This document shows positions 23,166 to 46,586 of a stretch of DNA of 64,000 nt, piece by piece; positions within the stretch are counted from its first letter, which is position 1, and every line of letters starts with the position of its first letter. Source of the stretch: Mugil cephalus (lineage: Eukaryota > Chordata > Actinopteri > Mugiliformes > Mugilidae); the NCBI RefSeq assembly GCF_022458985.1, contig NC_061789.1:7234357-7298356 (forward strand), given 5' to 3'. The position numbers were made by a program, and so were the translations under genes. The notes under the pieces were generated by a model, which ran no database searches, was not told where the DNA came from, and saw only the letters and a list, made by a program, of their open reading frames with translations.

Positions 23166-24360
23166 TACACGGTCAGAACTTATCGATGGATGTGCTTCTT
23201 TCAAGCTTCTTTGTCCAGACATTATCAGAAAGCTTTTCATTTGTCCATCAGGACACGGTGGACCTCCCATGCCTAGTGCATGGTGACGGAGTGGGCTGCT
23301 GACTTCGTAAAGAAAGAGTTCACCATTTTGGAGTAGGATGCTGACGTGGAAGAAGTCATGATAAGAAGGTAAATTTAGTTTGCGTCTATGCTAACTATAG
23401 CGCCCTCATCAGTATGTGACTCTAGATTTTGTATTTTGTTGTAGGTGCATATTTTCCTCAGAAAGGACCTTAAATTGAATCATAACGTGTTATAAATAGG
23501 TAGAAAATGATTTTTATTTCTCTCTGTAGGCAGCAATTCCCTTTAATGGCTGGATATTTACCTGTTGTTAGGTTAGGGACATAGGTGGCTTCTTCCTTTA
23601 CTCCTCTTTCAAACCTTCTGTCGTCTCTGGCTAAGATTTCGTCGTTGTCTTCAAAGGAGTGTCCTTTGTCCTTCAGGTATAGGTGGGCCGCTCAGTTATT
23701 TTCTAATGAGATGTCTCTCCTGTGTTGGGACATGCGTTTGCAAATGTTTGGTTTCCACAAACACCATCGATTTACAACACAAAGTCTTAACGTAGTCTCC
23801 AAGAGGTTTCACACCTTGAGACCGGAGCCTCTCACTCTGATACTTTGATATCAAAGCACCATTCATAGGGAAAGTGGTGAAGGGACAAACAGTCGTGCCC
23901 CTCACTGGAGGGGCTCCATGACCTGGATGACTGAGACCAAATCATTACGTCTTCACTTTTGAAGCTACACATTTGCACAAACCTTCTTCATGTGGATAAA
24001 TTGGGTAAAAACATCCACCTGGAGTTTTATCAGATTTAATGTTGTAAAGTTATTTTAAAGGAGCAGTATCTAAACCACTGCATGTAACCTCCATGTTAGA
24101 TAAATAAATTCATGGGAACTTGTAGTTTGGATTGCAGAGCAGCAACTCCAGCTGAGCTACTGCGCCCCCTACAGGACATTAACCAGCAATCAGGCAGGTT
24201 TCATGGGGGGGGGGGGGGTTGTTGAGTTAAATTTTATCAGACAGGATAACTAGACATGTGCTCAATGCAGCTCAGCGCCATGCAGCACTGTCTTCTTTTG
24301 GGTGTCACTGGTGTTTGGTAACCGGCTTACAAGTGCATTACCACCACCTACTGGTCACGA

Positions 24361-24890
24361 TGGGCATAGCAATAAAAATAAGTCAAATAAAAAGTAAAAC
24401 TAAATACACATAATAATAATTTAAAAAATGTATGGAACTGAAAATAGAAAAAAATAAACACAAACAATAAAATAAAAATATATAAATATAGAGTAAAACT
24501 CATTAATACATTTATGCGTTCCAAAAGAAAAAAATAAACACAATGTAAAACTAAATAATATCCAAAAATAAATAATAATAATAATAATAACTAAATAATA
24601 TATTTTTGGTTTTAAAAAAAAAACGAAAAAAAAGTGCCTTAATAAAAGTAAAAATTATTTTATATATTTATGGATCCAAAACAGAATAAAAAAAATACAA
24701 ATGAACATAAATCACCAAATAAACTAAATCAATCTAATAATTAATTTATGGATCCAACAAAAAAAACTAAATATACATAAAAACAAAATGAAAAAATATA
24801 TATATTATATATATTTATGTATCCATTATAGAATGAAAAAAAAATTAACTGAAAACAAAGAATGGAAAAATATACAGTGAAAACCAGAAA
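24361..24890. repeat. AT-rich periodic tract (degenerate tandem repeat)
   Basis: Very A-rich DNA in which a motif like atttatggatccaaaa followed by aataaa-rich sequence recurs near 24510, 24666, 24746 and 24816. This suggests a decayed tandem repeat with an uneven period of about 70-155 bp. Confidence 0.6.
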
Positions 24891-24918
24891 AAGAAAATCC
24901 ACCGTTTGTTTTTAATAA

Positions 24919-24924
24919 TTTATT
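24919..24924 (-). terminator. dusp3: Candidate dusp3 polyadenylation signal
   Basis: Minus-strand AATAAA about 970 bases past the dusp3 stop, at the edge of the AT-rich tract. Position fits a short 3' UTR, but no transcript evidence is available. Confidence 0.35.
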
Positions 24925-25893
24925 ACTGAATGTATGAAAAGAGAGATACAACAATCACTGGTGTCAGAAGATAAAGTGCACTTCATTGGAGCACCGTCAT
25001 CATCTGAGAGACTCAAAAAGTCTACAGACGTGACCAGTTCATACATCGCACCCTGCTCCGTATAATGCACACGATGATTCACAATTTACAGGCACAATAA
25101 TGTACACCGTGACAAATAATGTGACAAAATAATGCACACTATGACTCACTAAACATACAAACAGACAGACGCTGTGTCCATGAAGACTTCTGAGGCAGCC
25201 TTCTAAACGTGAGGTCAAATATTGTATTGTGTTAGTTTCACAAAATTCCTCTGATTCAATATGAAAAAAATATATATATAATTACATAAATAATCACAGT
25301 GTCCATTTATAATCCCAGAGGGAGTGGCAGAGACTGAGACATTTGGCAGTGTTTGCAGGAGTGAGGCCAAGACAAAAAAGGGCCTGAATCCAGGAGGGAC
25401 GAGGGAGGAGGAAAAGGAGGCTGGATTAAAATAGACAGGACCACATCGGTTACACTGTTTCTCGCTACTTTTCACTTAAATGCATATTGACATTCATGTT
25501 TTATATACTTGGATACTTTTCTCTGAAACAGGGAGCTGCAGAAAAACACACCAAACTGTACAGGATGTGAAGAATGTGCTCTGAAACAATCAGGATCTAA
25601 TATTCATAATATATGCGGGAATATTAAAATGAGTTGTACCTGAATTTACTTTGTACACATTATGTTGTGTGTCTTTTTTAAGAAGTGCACAATGAAGATA
25701 AATATGTCTAAGGTGCATGAGTGAAATCGATAATTATGTGATGGAGAAACGCCTCCTCGCTTCCAGGACTCTCCCTCGTTGATCGTGCAGCTCGTTTAAA
25801 GCTGGACAATGAGTGAAAGTGAGCAAATGTGCAGTTAAGCCTAATCTTGCTCTTTTCTTACAGACGGTCTGACAGCGCCGCTCCTCGCCCGCC

Positions 25894-30400
<4,507 letters not shown>

Positions 30401-32284
30401 AGCAAAGATTTTTAGGGTCCTCTATAAGCCTGTGGTTCCCAAGACGCTAGACCACACCAGACCAGACTCCCCCACCCCATAGAAATAACACACTCAAATA
30501 AACAAATAAACAAAAGAAAAAACATGAAGAACAGCACAAGATGTTAGCCTATCCTCCAAATTTATTAGATCCCAAACTGATCAACACTGTTAGACAGATC
30601 TGTCACTTAAACAGTTATTTACCAAATATTAGCCAGTATAATACTGTAAATCCCCTTTGTAGTAAATTACTGTAATTTGCACTGCATCATGGGAAGTTTT
30701 AGTTGTAACATCCACAATATACAATACTGTACTATATTTTTTGAAAATGATGTATGATGCTGTATTTATTTTTTAACGGTTGCGTTTGGCGCCTTTTACC
30801 AGACCCAGTCAGAAGAAGAAACTTTGGGCTGACGGTGTTGTGGAACCAACAGGTTTTACAGAAAGGGGTGATTTCAGTGACGGACACCGTTTGCTTAACA
30901 TTTAGATTAACTTTAGCTTATGGTTTAGTTCGGGACCAACACCTGTTTCAACATCAACACACCATGGATTTCTGGAGAAGGGATGTTGTCGTCACAGAGA
31001 CAAGCAAGGTGAGAAGGAGAAGCACAACAGGGAGAAAGGGTTAGCATTATCATGTGATATTTAATTCTAAGTATTTGCATTAGCTGAGAAAATAATAGCC
31101 CCAGTCATCTGTTGCTAATGTTGGAGCTAACTAAACTAACTTAAACTAATATTTCCAAGCAGTAGTTCACTTAAGTTGTGAATTTAAATGAAAAATTTTT
31201 GACTGTAACATTATCATTGCCTGTGAAAAGTCAGTTCACATTAATTAGCTCAGCTATTTTTCCTGAGCTCCAACAGACATGCATACAATCATATCACATA
31301 CAATTGGATGGAAAAAAAACGTGGTGACCTCAAATGCAACATTAAGCGTTGTGATTATGTGGCTGATAATTATTCCTTGCTGTGTGTTCATTTAAGATTA
31401 CACATATAGAACATAAAATACCAGGAGCCTGCTTGTGCAATATTGGAACTCAATGGTAAGTGCTTTTTCTCTCTTTTTTTGCCATGTTGCTGTTAATTCA
31501 AAGTTGATCTCTTTCACCTTCTCTGTGCTTTAAGTTTATATGGATAAGGCTTGAGTTCTCTGTCTGAGGTCCACCTGTACTCTAAAATAAAGAATCAGTA
31601 ATCTGTAATTTATTAACCTTTTTACAAATTTTAATTCCATTAAAACAAGAAGATGAAAATAACCTGCGTCATTTTAATCTTTAGATTCTTCTATCACATC
31701 ATCGTTGAGTTTTTGCCAAAAGTTAACAGCGTTTTAAGAACCTGGTCATTATATAAACAATCTCAGTGCCTTCACTAACACTTGGAATAAATAAACCTTA
31801 CATTGGATTGAGTACAATCTTCATTTGAGAAGCAGTAACTAAACTACAAGACTCCCATACATCCACTGATGGCTGATTCAATACAGAGACGTGTAAACAT
31901 TAGTATATGTTGTTATTATTTTTTTTATTTTTATGCTGTTAATGAAAACATTCATTCACTCACTCATTCATTCATCGTCCGTAGATGTTAGAGCATATAC
32001 CTGTTGATGTCTGGAGCTTCTTCCAGCAGGCAATGGACAAATTATGTTTTTGTGCAATACCGTAAGGACAGGCTGCCAGTACATCACAGGGTTAACACAG
32101 AGGGACATGAGGCCACTCTGGACAGGGCTCCATCACAGGACAAACACACAGAGACAAACAACCATTCACACTGACATTCACACAACAATAAACAAAAATG
32201 GGTCTTTTGAGGGGTTCAATGTGGGAGGTGTTGGAGAGGGAGTGGGCGATAGGCTTGTGGTTATGACAGAGGTCAGACTGAGGC
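30401..32284. other. Intergenic, no gene seen
   Basis: About 1.9 kb with no coding signal. It holds a short fragment of a widespread fish repeat at 32060-32165 and otherwise AT-rich unique-looking sequence. Confidence 0.5.
32060..32165. repeat. Teleost interspersed repeat (acctggacag/ccagtacatcacagggttaacac family)
   Basis: caggctgccagtacatcaca, then aacacagagggacatgag, then caaccattcacactgacatt follows the order of a common fish repeat. A second copy is at 43860-44065. Confidence 0.55.
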
Positions 32285-32396
32285 TGGGTCTCTCAAGTTC
32301 TTCTGAAAAAGTTGAGGAATCGCTTCTTCAACAATTTCTTCTTCACTTTCTTGGGTGCCTCCTCAATCTGCTGTTCCAGATGTTGCTGTCTGTCCG

Positions 32397-32978
32397 TTAA
32401 AGCCTCTCTGGAGTTTTCCCCTCCTCCACCGTCTCCTCGAGGGCCTCAGTTGCGGATTGTAAACGTTGCTGGAGGTCGGCCCTTTCCTGGTCCCACTGTC
32501 TTTTCTGGTTTTCCAGGTCCTCCTGCATCTCGGTAGCTGCAGCCGTCATAGTTGATGTCATGTCTGCGTTCTCAGAAAGGTAGCGGAGTTTCTCCTCCTC
32601 CCACTGACGTTGTTGCTCGTCCATCTGAGTCTGCATGAGAATCAGTGCAGCTTTAACTTTAGTGGTCTCCTCTGCTTGGTGTTGAAGACAGGCCTCGGCT
32701 TCCTTCCTTTGTGTCTCTTCTGCCTGGAGAGCCTCTTGTAGCTGTTTACCATGCAGGGCAACATTTTCATGCTTCTCTGTCTTCTTGCTGAGCTCCTGAT
32801 GAAGAAGAGCCATCTCTTCTTTTGCCTCTTTTTCTTGGGCTGTGAGCTGTTCTTTCAGTTGCTCCAACTCTTTTCTTAGGGCAGCCTTTTCTTGCTTCGG
32901 TGAAGAGATCTTGTCTGTTCCTTCGCCCGGAATTCTTAAGGCGACCTTTGGGATACGGTTCTGCTCCATCCTCAGCAT
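32397..32978 (-). pseudogene. Unrecognised coiled-coil ORF, apparently frameshifted
   Basis: Minus-strand ORF of 193 codons, MLRMEQNRIPKVAL to EEGKTPERL. From about residue 28 it is almost entirely Glu/Lys/Gln/Leu-rich heptad-like sequence (for example KAALRKELEQLKEQLTAQEK), predicting one long coiled coil. An in-frame TGA lies two codons before the ATG. Just past the stop, another frame continues the same type of sequence: LTDRQQHLEQQIEEAPKK, ending in a basic tail KKRFLNFFRRT and a TGA near 32288. The joint lies in a GAGAG run, so a two-base slip is likely. Family not recognised: it may be the tail of a larger fish protein, a retrocopy, or a live gene with an unseen intron. Confidence 0.5.
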
Positions 32979-33954
32979 GTATCATACCCATCTCAGACGT
33001 CTGTGGTTAATGTCCTTGGTGATGGTCCAGCTCCTTGTTTGCTTGTACAGTTGGAGATCTTAGAATACAGGTTTTTACAGTGCTTTTTTTTTTCAAAGAA
33101 AGAATTGAATTGATATTCATTCTGCCGTCTGTAATACCTGCCTTCAAATGCTGCAGCATGTCATCAGTCAAGCTTTAGTTAGGAAGAAACAATCCTGCAT
33201 TTATGCTGTTTTGGTGGACAGGTGCTTTGGCCTTGAGGGGGTACTGCTTGAACATAGGTAAAAAATAAGTAGGAAAAAAGGCATTTTTAGTTTTTGCGTT
33301 TTAAATTGACATTTGATTTTAGACTTTATAATAATAATAATTTAAACAATATATGAATTTATTTGATTTTCAATTTAAAAAAACAAAAATGCTAATCAAG
33401 TAAATTCACCTTTCGTCCTTTAATATATGAAAAAAGTTGCCAGTATTCGGAAGGTGAACAAAAACTAAATGGGTAGACTCGTCCCAGTTTTATTGAGGGA
33501 AAAACATGTTGCAATTTGTTTTTCTTCACATCACATCGGTGGAATGAAAATTAAGTCTAACGTGAGCTTTCTGTTTTTCATTTTAGACTATGAAATCAAA
33601 AAATTGTTTAAAAAAACGAATAACAATGTCAAATTATTTATTTATTTATTTTCCCCCAGTTTTTGTTTCTGGTTTTAAAAACTTGAAATACCAAAAGGTA
33701 CACAGCGTCACCTTGGATGTTGGCGTTCAAAATTAAATCTCTCACATGTGAAGGTTTCTTATAAATGCTTCCTTAAAATGTTCGAAACCTTGATTTGACT
33801 CCATACATTGACTCCTGAGGACAAACAGTGTCCTCTTGTTGACTGTAGTGGCGTGTGACATCCTGTAGGTGGTGCCTCTGTGCGGTACATGATGGGAACC
33901 AGAAAGAGATCCACCACTGGAGGACTGGAGGGTCTCGGCATCAACTGGCTGATC

Positions 33955-34003
33955 CCCTCCTCCTCCTCCTCCTCCTCCTCCTCCTCCTCGTCCTCCTCCT
34001 TCT
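33955..34003. repeat. (TCC)n microsatellite
   Basis: Some fifteen TCC triplets with one TCG interruption. A homopurine/homopyrimidine run ending about 110 bases before the bmerb1 start codon. Confidence 0.95.
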
Positions 34004-34114
34004 CTTATATTCTTCCTCACTCGTCTCGGAAATGCTGCATGACATTTTAACATCCATTCCCAGTCTGAGCGAGTGTCTGGTCTGAATTCTGACAAAAAGT
34101 ATTTTGTGAAGAAA

Positions 34115-41138
<7,024 letters not shown>

Positions 41139-41654
41139 CGCGTTGTCCAAAAGAAAACTGTGGATTCGACCTGAAAACTCCTCCTCAGTGCTTTCATGTA
41201 TTAATTGTGTGTCTGCACTATCAAGAAGGCGTGTGTGCTTTCATACTGAAATAAGCTGCTGTGAAATACTGTGTTTAAATGTCCTTCAGCAGGGAGCCTG
41301 ACCGGTTTATGGATATACGGAGGATTTGTGCCTATAATTAAGTTAGTTACGTATTATTACGGCTGCTCCGACAGCGCAACTATCCATTTGTGATGTATAA
41401 GACAGTGTGGATGTCCCTGAGGGAACAAACTAAATCAGCCTTTGCCATTTGCTGCAGTAGCTGAGTATTAAAATAACATTGTTAGGGCTTTAACTGGGCA
41501 TTATTTTAATCTCTCTGTCTTTCTCTCTCTCTCTCTCTTTTTTTAAATTAATATGCCTTATGGTGTGTGTTTTGTAGAGGCTAAAGGAAATTAATGTGCC
41601 TGTGAGCGTTAATTTTGTGTTACTACGACTGTAGCATCTTTGCAGTGTTGTTAT

Positions 41655-41660
41655 AATAAA
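41655..41660 (+). terminator. bmerb1: bmerb1 polyadenylation signal
   Basis: AATAAA about 520 bases past the bmerb1 stop, followed by T/G-containing sequence. The best-placed signal. Confidence 0.6.
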
Positions 41661-42833
41661 GACTATAATAAGACCTGTGCAATTACTCTTCTATAACTCA
41701 TTTAATATAGTATTATATAGTATATTGATAAATGGATGGTCTGGTATTAATCTTTATTATATAAATTGCAGATATGAATTGTTTTGGTACTAGAATATTA
41801 GAATATTATAACAAGAAGCTTAAAAACTCCAAGTCTTGTTTAAATAAAATATATGGGCATGTTTTGCTTATTTTTTTTTTTTTTAATATTTATAACAAGA
41901 CGGGATGGAAGCGGCTGATTTGATAGATGGGATCTACATGGAAGTTGAAACTGGACCAGACTGTCACACAGATGAGTTACTGGACCGCATGTCAATCAGA
42001 ACTGTCACTCATCATGATGTCACATCCTGTTGTTACAAATAACTAACTAGTGTCACAAACTGCAGTTCCTCGAATTACCACTAGAGGCTGGCTCCCTAAA
42101 CAACAGTCTCCGCAGATGCAAGTAAGTAGCCCAAGCTGCCACTACACGATCACGATCCATGCTGCTGTTGCTATGCAACTGGCCAAACAACCACATCACC
42201 TTGGACACTGTTTTGCCAACTACTTTTCTATATTTGTTCATAATGCTAAATTTTTTGATTACACTGTTTATTTTATTTTTTATTTTATTTATTTTGTTTT
42301 ATCTTTCTTGTGGTTTTTATGAGTGTTTATGTGCAACGTTACGGTGACAAAGTAATTTCCCTCATGGATCATGAAAGTCTGTCTAAATCTATGTATATAT
42401 ATGTATATTATGTGCACATAGTCTGTTAACCTGTTAAAGTGTTAGCTCATTTGTTTATTTCAGAGCTGATGGCACATGGTATAGTCTACTAGATAAAAAA
42501 TTTTCAACAAATTTCATGCAAATTCTTGTCTGGGGGGAAAAAAAACAAACATACACAAAGCTAGGTCTTTACAAGCCATGAATGTTAAATATTCGGGCTT
42601 TTATTGATTTTTTTTTTTTTTTGAGGTACAATAATAATTTCAAGCTAAATCCAACAGGACCAACATGAATAAATGGAAATGTCAGCTTGGCATTCATCCA
42701 GTAGGCTGAAATGTCACAGACGTTGCATCACCAGCTTCAATCTGATAATAATTCAATGGGGAAAAATAAACAGATTTCTTTCAATTCAGGAGCGGATCAA
42801 TGTTTGGCATTTTTTTTCCTTTCCTTTTCCTTT

Positions 42834-42858
42834 CTACCTCTACCTCTACCTCTACCTA
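42834..42858. repeat. (CTCTAC)n short tandem repeat
   Basis: Four near-perfect copies of the hexamer ctctac. Confidence 0.9.
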
Positions 42859-43859
42859 TCTTGGATTTTCTTTGCCTGGAGTTAATGTCAGAGATGGTTT
42901 CTGGAGGGATTGCTACTGGGAGATGATACAAAAAAAGACAGGAAAAAAAAGTCTTTAATTGGTAGAAAATGATATCACCTTGCTAGTTTCATTTCTCAGG
43001 GCAAGAACAAGCAGCTTTCCCACTAGCATCTAATTAGAGTGGGCTGACAGCAACTTGTCTGCGTTCACAATATGCGTTCCCCCGATTAGTCTTCTCAGCC
43101 TGCAAATTAAACACAGTGTTCCTTTTTTATTTATTTATTTATTTTTTTTAACAACAATCAGCTGTGACGGCTTTTAGCAGCTGCACACCAGAGTGGAACC
43201 GCAAAAAAAGACCAGATAATTGACGGTAAATAGGCAAAAAAACAGCACAGACAATGTGTATAATTGAACGCATTTATCGTTGCCACAATAGAAAAGTGAA
43301 TATTCAAGCCAATTACGCTGCTTCAGACAAGGTGTTTCATCACGTAAGAGGACGCATGGGAGGTGAAAGGAAGGAGCTGAGGTAAGCTATGTGGAACTGA
43401 AATTCTCATGACAGTAACACAGGATCTTCTTTGGAGTATGTACATATGTTCCTAGCTTTCTCTGGTTTCTGGAGACATATTTTGAAGGAAGTTAATTTAT
43501 GTGATAGTAGAGAAATCAGTCACTGGTAACCATGGCTAATACTTGTCCTGTGTAGTGGGGTTAGGAACATAAGTACTGTAACACATAAAGCTTAGACAGC
43601 TGAAGGACAGCTGGGGAGAGCATAAAACCATCAGACACAAGTGTAGAAGGGATACATAAATATTAAAGGGAGTATTAATCAGGTTGAAGAGTGGCTTTGA
43701 AGCCTAGTGTCGTGTCTCTTAGACCGTCACCATCCTGGCCTGACTCCAGCTAACTCAAATGGAGCGTGAGTAAAGTTGAGGTCAGTGGGTGACATCTGAA
43801 CAGACATCTAGGGTTAGGGTTAGGCCATATAATGCCAGAAAAATCTTCATCAAATCTTC

Positions 43860-44065
43860 CTCTGTCATTGGACAAGAGGTGGGGTACACCCTGGACAGGC
43901 TATCGCAGGGCTAATGCAGAGATAATCAACCATTTACACTCACACCTGTGGTTGTTTAGAATCACCAGTTAACCTACTAAGCATGTCTTTGGAGGGTGGA
44001 AGGAAACCGGTGAAACGCAGACACAGGGAGAACATGCTAACTCCATCCAGAAAGTCTTCTTGTCA
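43860..44065. repeat. Teleost interspersed repeat, second copy
   Basis: ggggtacaccctggacaggc, then atcaccagttaacctactaa, then catgtctttggagggtggaa, then ggagaacatgctaactccat. The same family as 32060-32165. Confidence 0.7.
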
Positions 44066-44279
44066 AAAAATTTGCATCCATGCTCTCCTGTGTGAGTTGG
44101 GCATTTGCAGGAGAATAGAGGGTCGCAGTAAACAACATGTCCGTGGCAGCAGAGTGGGCAAGTGAGTGGTTGTGGCTGAGGAGGAAACCCACTGGCTGGG
44201 GAGCACGCTAAAGGTAAGGCTAGCTGAGAAGTTGTAGTAGTTAGTAGTAGAGCTAAGCTAATCTCTCGGTTGAAATTCA

Positions 44280-44540
44280 CAGGGATTTGTGGTGGCTGCA
44301 TGGAGGGGGCTGACACCAAGTTGCTGGAACTCACTGTTAAGCCTTCTTGAGGTGTCGCAGACCTAACTTAACGAAACATCGGTGAAGGGAGGTGCCCATT
44401 TCAAAACTCTACTTCTAACTACTGCTGTTGGCTAGGCTAGTTAGCTGGCGTCTTCTTGTTGATTGCTAGCTGGAAGCTGACTGCTAGCCTGCTGATTTGG
44501 TTTTCAGTTGGATTGGGCTTCTAAATGTGTTTTGCCTCTG
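44280..44540 (+). repeat. Interspersed repeat, copy 2 (shared with 1.56-2.05 kb)
   Basis: catcggtgaagggaggtgcc, then ggctaggctagttagctgg, then gattgggcttctaaatgtgt follow the same order as 1620-2040. Confidence 0.65.
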
Positions 44541-45300
44541 CTTTTCACCAGATTCATGATGTTGATGTTTAAAAGAGTTTTGTGGTTTGAGGAAACGCAT
44601 AAAACAGAGTGTCATCAGCATAGAAAGAATATAAATCTTACAAAGTATATTAATATAGGTACATTTTAATAATAATCAGTACAGAAATGTGTATTAAGGA
44701 CTGGTGATCACATACTTTGCACAACTGTATCATAGCAACAGAACTGTTGTGCCCAGTGGTTGCTGCACAGACTGTGAAGGTGCATTCACTCAGTGCTACA
44801 AATATGGAACAGATTTAACTGCAGCTTCAAACAAATTGGATTCTTCTCACAGTGCAATGATCACAGGCCCGAACATCAAACACTGTCCATCGGGTCTGAC
44901 GATGCTTTGAGGGGCAAAAAAGAAACCGTAAGGGATGAGAAACTCTGTGCTCTGTGATCACCAACATATTCAGATACGTGGTTCTTTTTAATGGGCAGAG
45001 CTGAAGTGTTGTAAACAGCAGCGAAAGTACAAACTATTTCTATCGAGCTGTGAGTCACCATGTCTGAGGCACACACTTGGACCATGGTCATGATCAAACG
45101 CAACAAATGTATTACCCATGGCGTCACTCCAAATGAGGGTCTGTTACAAAACCAAAAACCAGAAACATTGGATTAATTTAGGTGTGACAGCACATATTCA
45201 GAGGCCGTTAAGTTTTTTAACACAAGTAAAGGATCATCTGTTCCTGTTCTGGCTGTAAGTTTACTGATTTAATATGTAGTTAATTTCAGAATATGTAACC

Positions 45301-45742
45301 TACACTGATCAGGCATAACATTATGACCACGTTCCATACTGCGTAGGTCACCCTTGTGCTTTTGAAACAGTTGTGACTCATCAGAGAATGAGTCACAATG
45401 AATTGTGAGAATGTCCTGCGGTGTCTGGTAACAGGATGACATAGTGGTCCTGTGAGTTGAGAGGAGGGGCTTCTGTGCATCATCACATGGATACTTGATC
45501 AGCTTGGGATATAGTGAATTTGGAGGCCAGGACAACATCTTGGGCTGCTTCCTGCCATCGAGGAGTGTCATTGCTATGGGGTGGGGGTGCCTGGTCTGAT
45601 CTAGGTGGGTGCTACATGTCCAAGTAACATCCACATGAATGCCAGGTCCAAACGTTTCCCAGCAGAACTTTTAATTGTGACAAGATGCTCAATGTTGTTC
45701 AATTCCCCTGTCAGTGGTTTTAATGTAGTGGCTAGTACACGT
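45301..45742 (-). mobile_element. Tc1-like deletion derivative, nearly full length
   Basis: The left end tacactgatcaggcataaca and the right end region gtggttttaatgtagtggct are degenerate inverted copies. On the minus strand a transposase remnant can be seen: a decayed LSWPPNSLYPKLIKYP matches the transposase [14 protein letters not shown] motif holding the third catalytic residue region. Most of the gene is deleted. Fragments of the same deleted form occur at 26501 and 29121. Confidence 0.75.
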
Positions 45743-46380
45743 ACAATATTGCAAAAGTGAAGGTTTGAGAACTTGATATTGAGGGCCATGAGATCAAATC
45801 AAATAAGAATAGTGACTGCTTCAAATGAGAGGCTTACAACACTGCACTCCACCATCAGAACCTGTCTGTGAATCATAGGGGTGGTAATGTCTTTGTCTGG
45901 ACCTGTTTTCCTGCAGGGTGGCTTGCAATCAATGACAGATTATGATTAATTATTTATTATACCAGATAATTCTAACAGATAATATGAGGACATCTATCCG
46001 TGAGAACTGAATATTAAGAGAAACAACTTTGTGCTGCAAGACAATGACCCCCAGCACATAGACTAGTTTAAGTTAAATAAGCTCAAACATGTATCTTAGT
46101 CCTGATTAAGTTTTTTTTTACTTGTTGAATCATTGCTTGACAGGATGTCCTCCCGGAGAGCATCATTATGATCAAACAGCACAGCCTTGTGGCAGATAAC
46201 CACACAAGCATGGAAGTTTGTAGTAGAGGGTTCACGATTTCACGTTTGTTTTTAAAGTAATTATTACCACTATTTAATTATAATAATAATTACTGCTGTT
46301 GGGGTTAAAAATATCTTATTCGTAGTACTGCGGACACGATTAATGCCAGTGGTGACACTAGCATCGGATCATTTTCCAGG

Positions 46381-46534
46381 CTCCTCTCCCTTTAAAGCGT
46401 GACGCAGTTCAACCACTGCCCCACTTCGCCGTGTGGAGGAGAGGGTGCAGTCTGCGGGAGCCTGCGCGCCTTGTTGTTGGATACGGCTCGGCCCGGGGAC
46501 GTCGGCGCTCACGGGGCCCCTCACCGCCCTCATC
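46381..46534 (+). promoter_or_regulatory. tom1: tom1 5' UTR / CpG-rich promoter region
   Basis: GC- and CpG-rich DNA, unlike the AT-rich flanks, just before the tom1 ATG. Typical of a housekeeping-type promoter. No TATA box seen. Exact start not defined. Confidence 0.5.
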
Positions 46535-46586
46535 ATGGAGTTTTTAATGGGGAACCCGTTCAGCACGCCGGTGGGACAGCGCATCG
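46535..46586 (+). CDS. tom1: tom1 exon 1
   Basis: Encodes [17 protein letters not shown], the standard TOM1-family N-terminus. The donor GTGAGC follows 46586. The last G plus AG makes Glu. Confidence 0.93.

Larger units (their letters stand above)
14991..24900. other. Gene-poor intergenic tract between thra and dusp3
   Basis: No coding exon is recognised on either strand. Contents: a deleted Tc1 element (18082-18801), fragments of a second Tc1 family (20455-20479 and 21046-21186), a GT microsatellite (21728-21781), C/G-rich runs near 17700 and 22400, a repeat fragment at 22990-23165, and an AT-rich periodic tract (24361-24890). The ORFs are short, low-complexity or transposon-derived. Confidence 0.6.
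41700..46380. other. Intergenic region between bmerb1 and tom1
   Basis: No recognisable coding exon. It contains a LINE-tail-like fragment (about 42060-42395, ending gtaatttccctcatggatca), a CTCTAC repeat (42834-42858), the fish repeats at 43860-44065 and 44280-44540, and a Tc1 deletion derivative (45301-45742). Confidence 0.55.

Noticed and set aside
45269-45634. Minus-strand ORF of 121 codons as a gene
   Set aside because: It lies in a decayed Tc1 element and matches its transposase remnant only.
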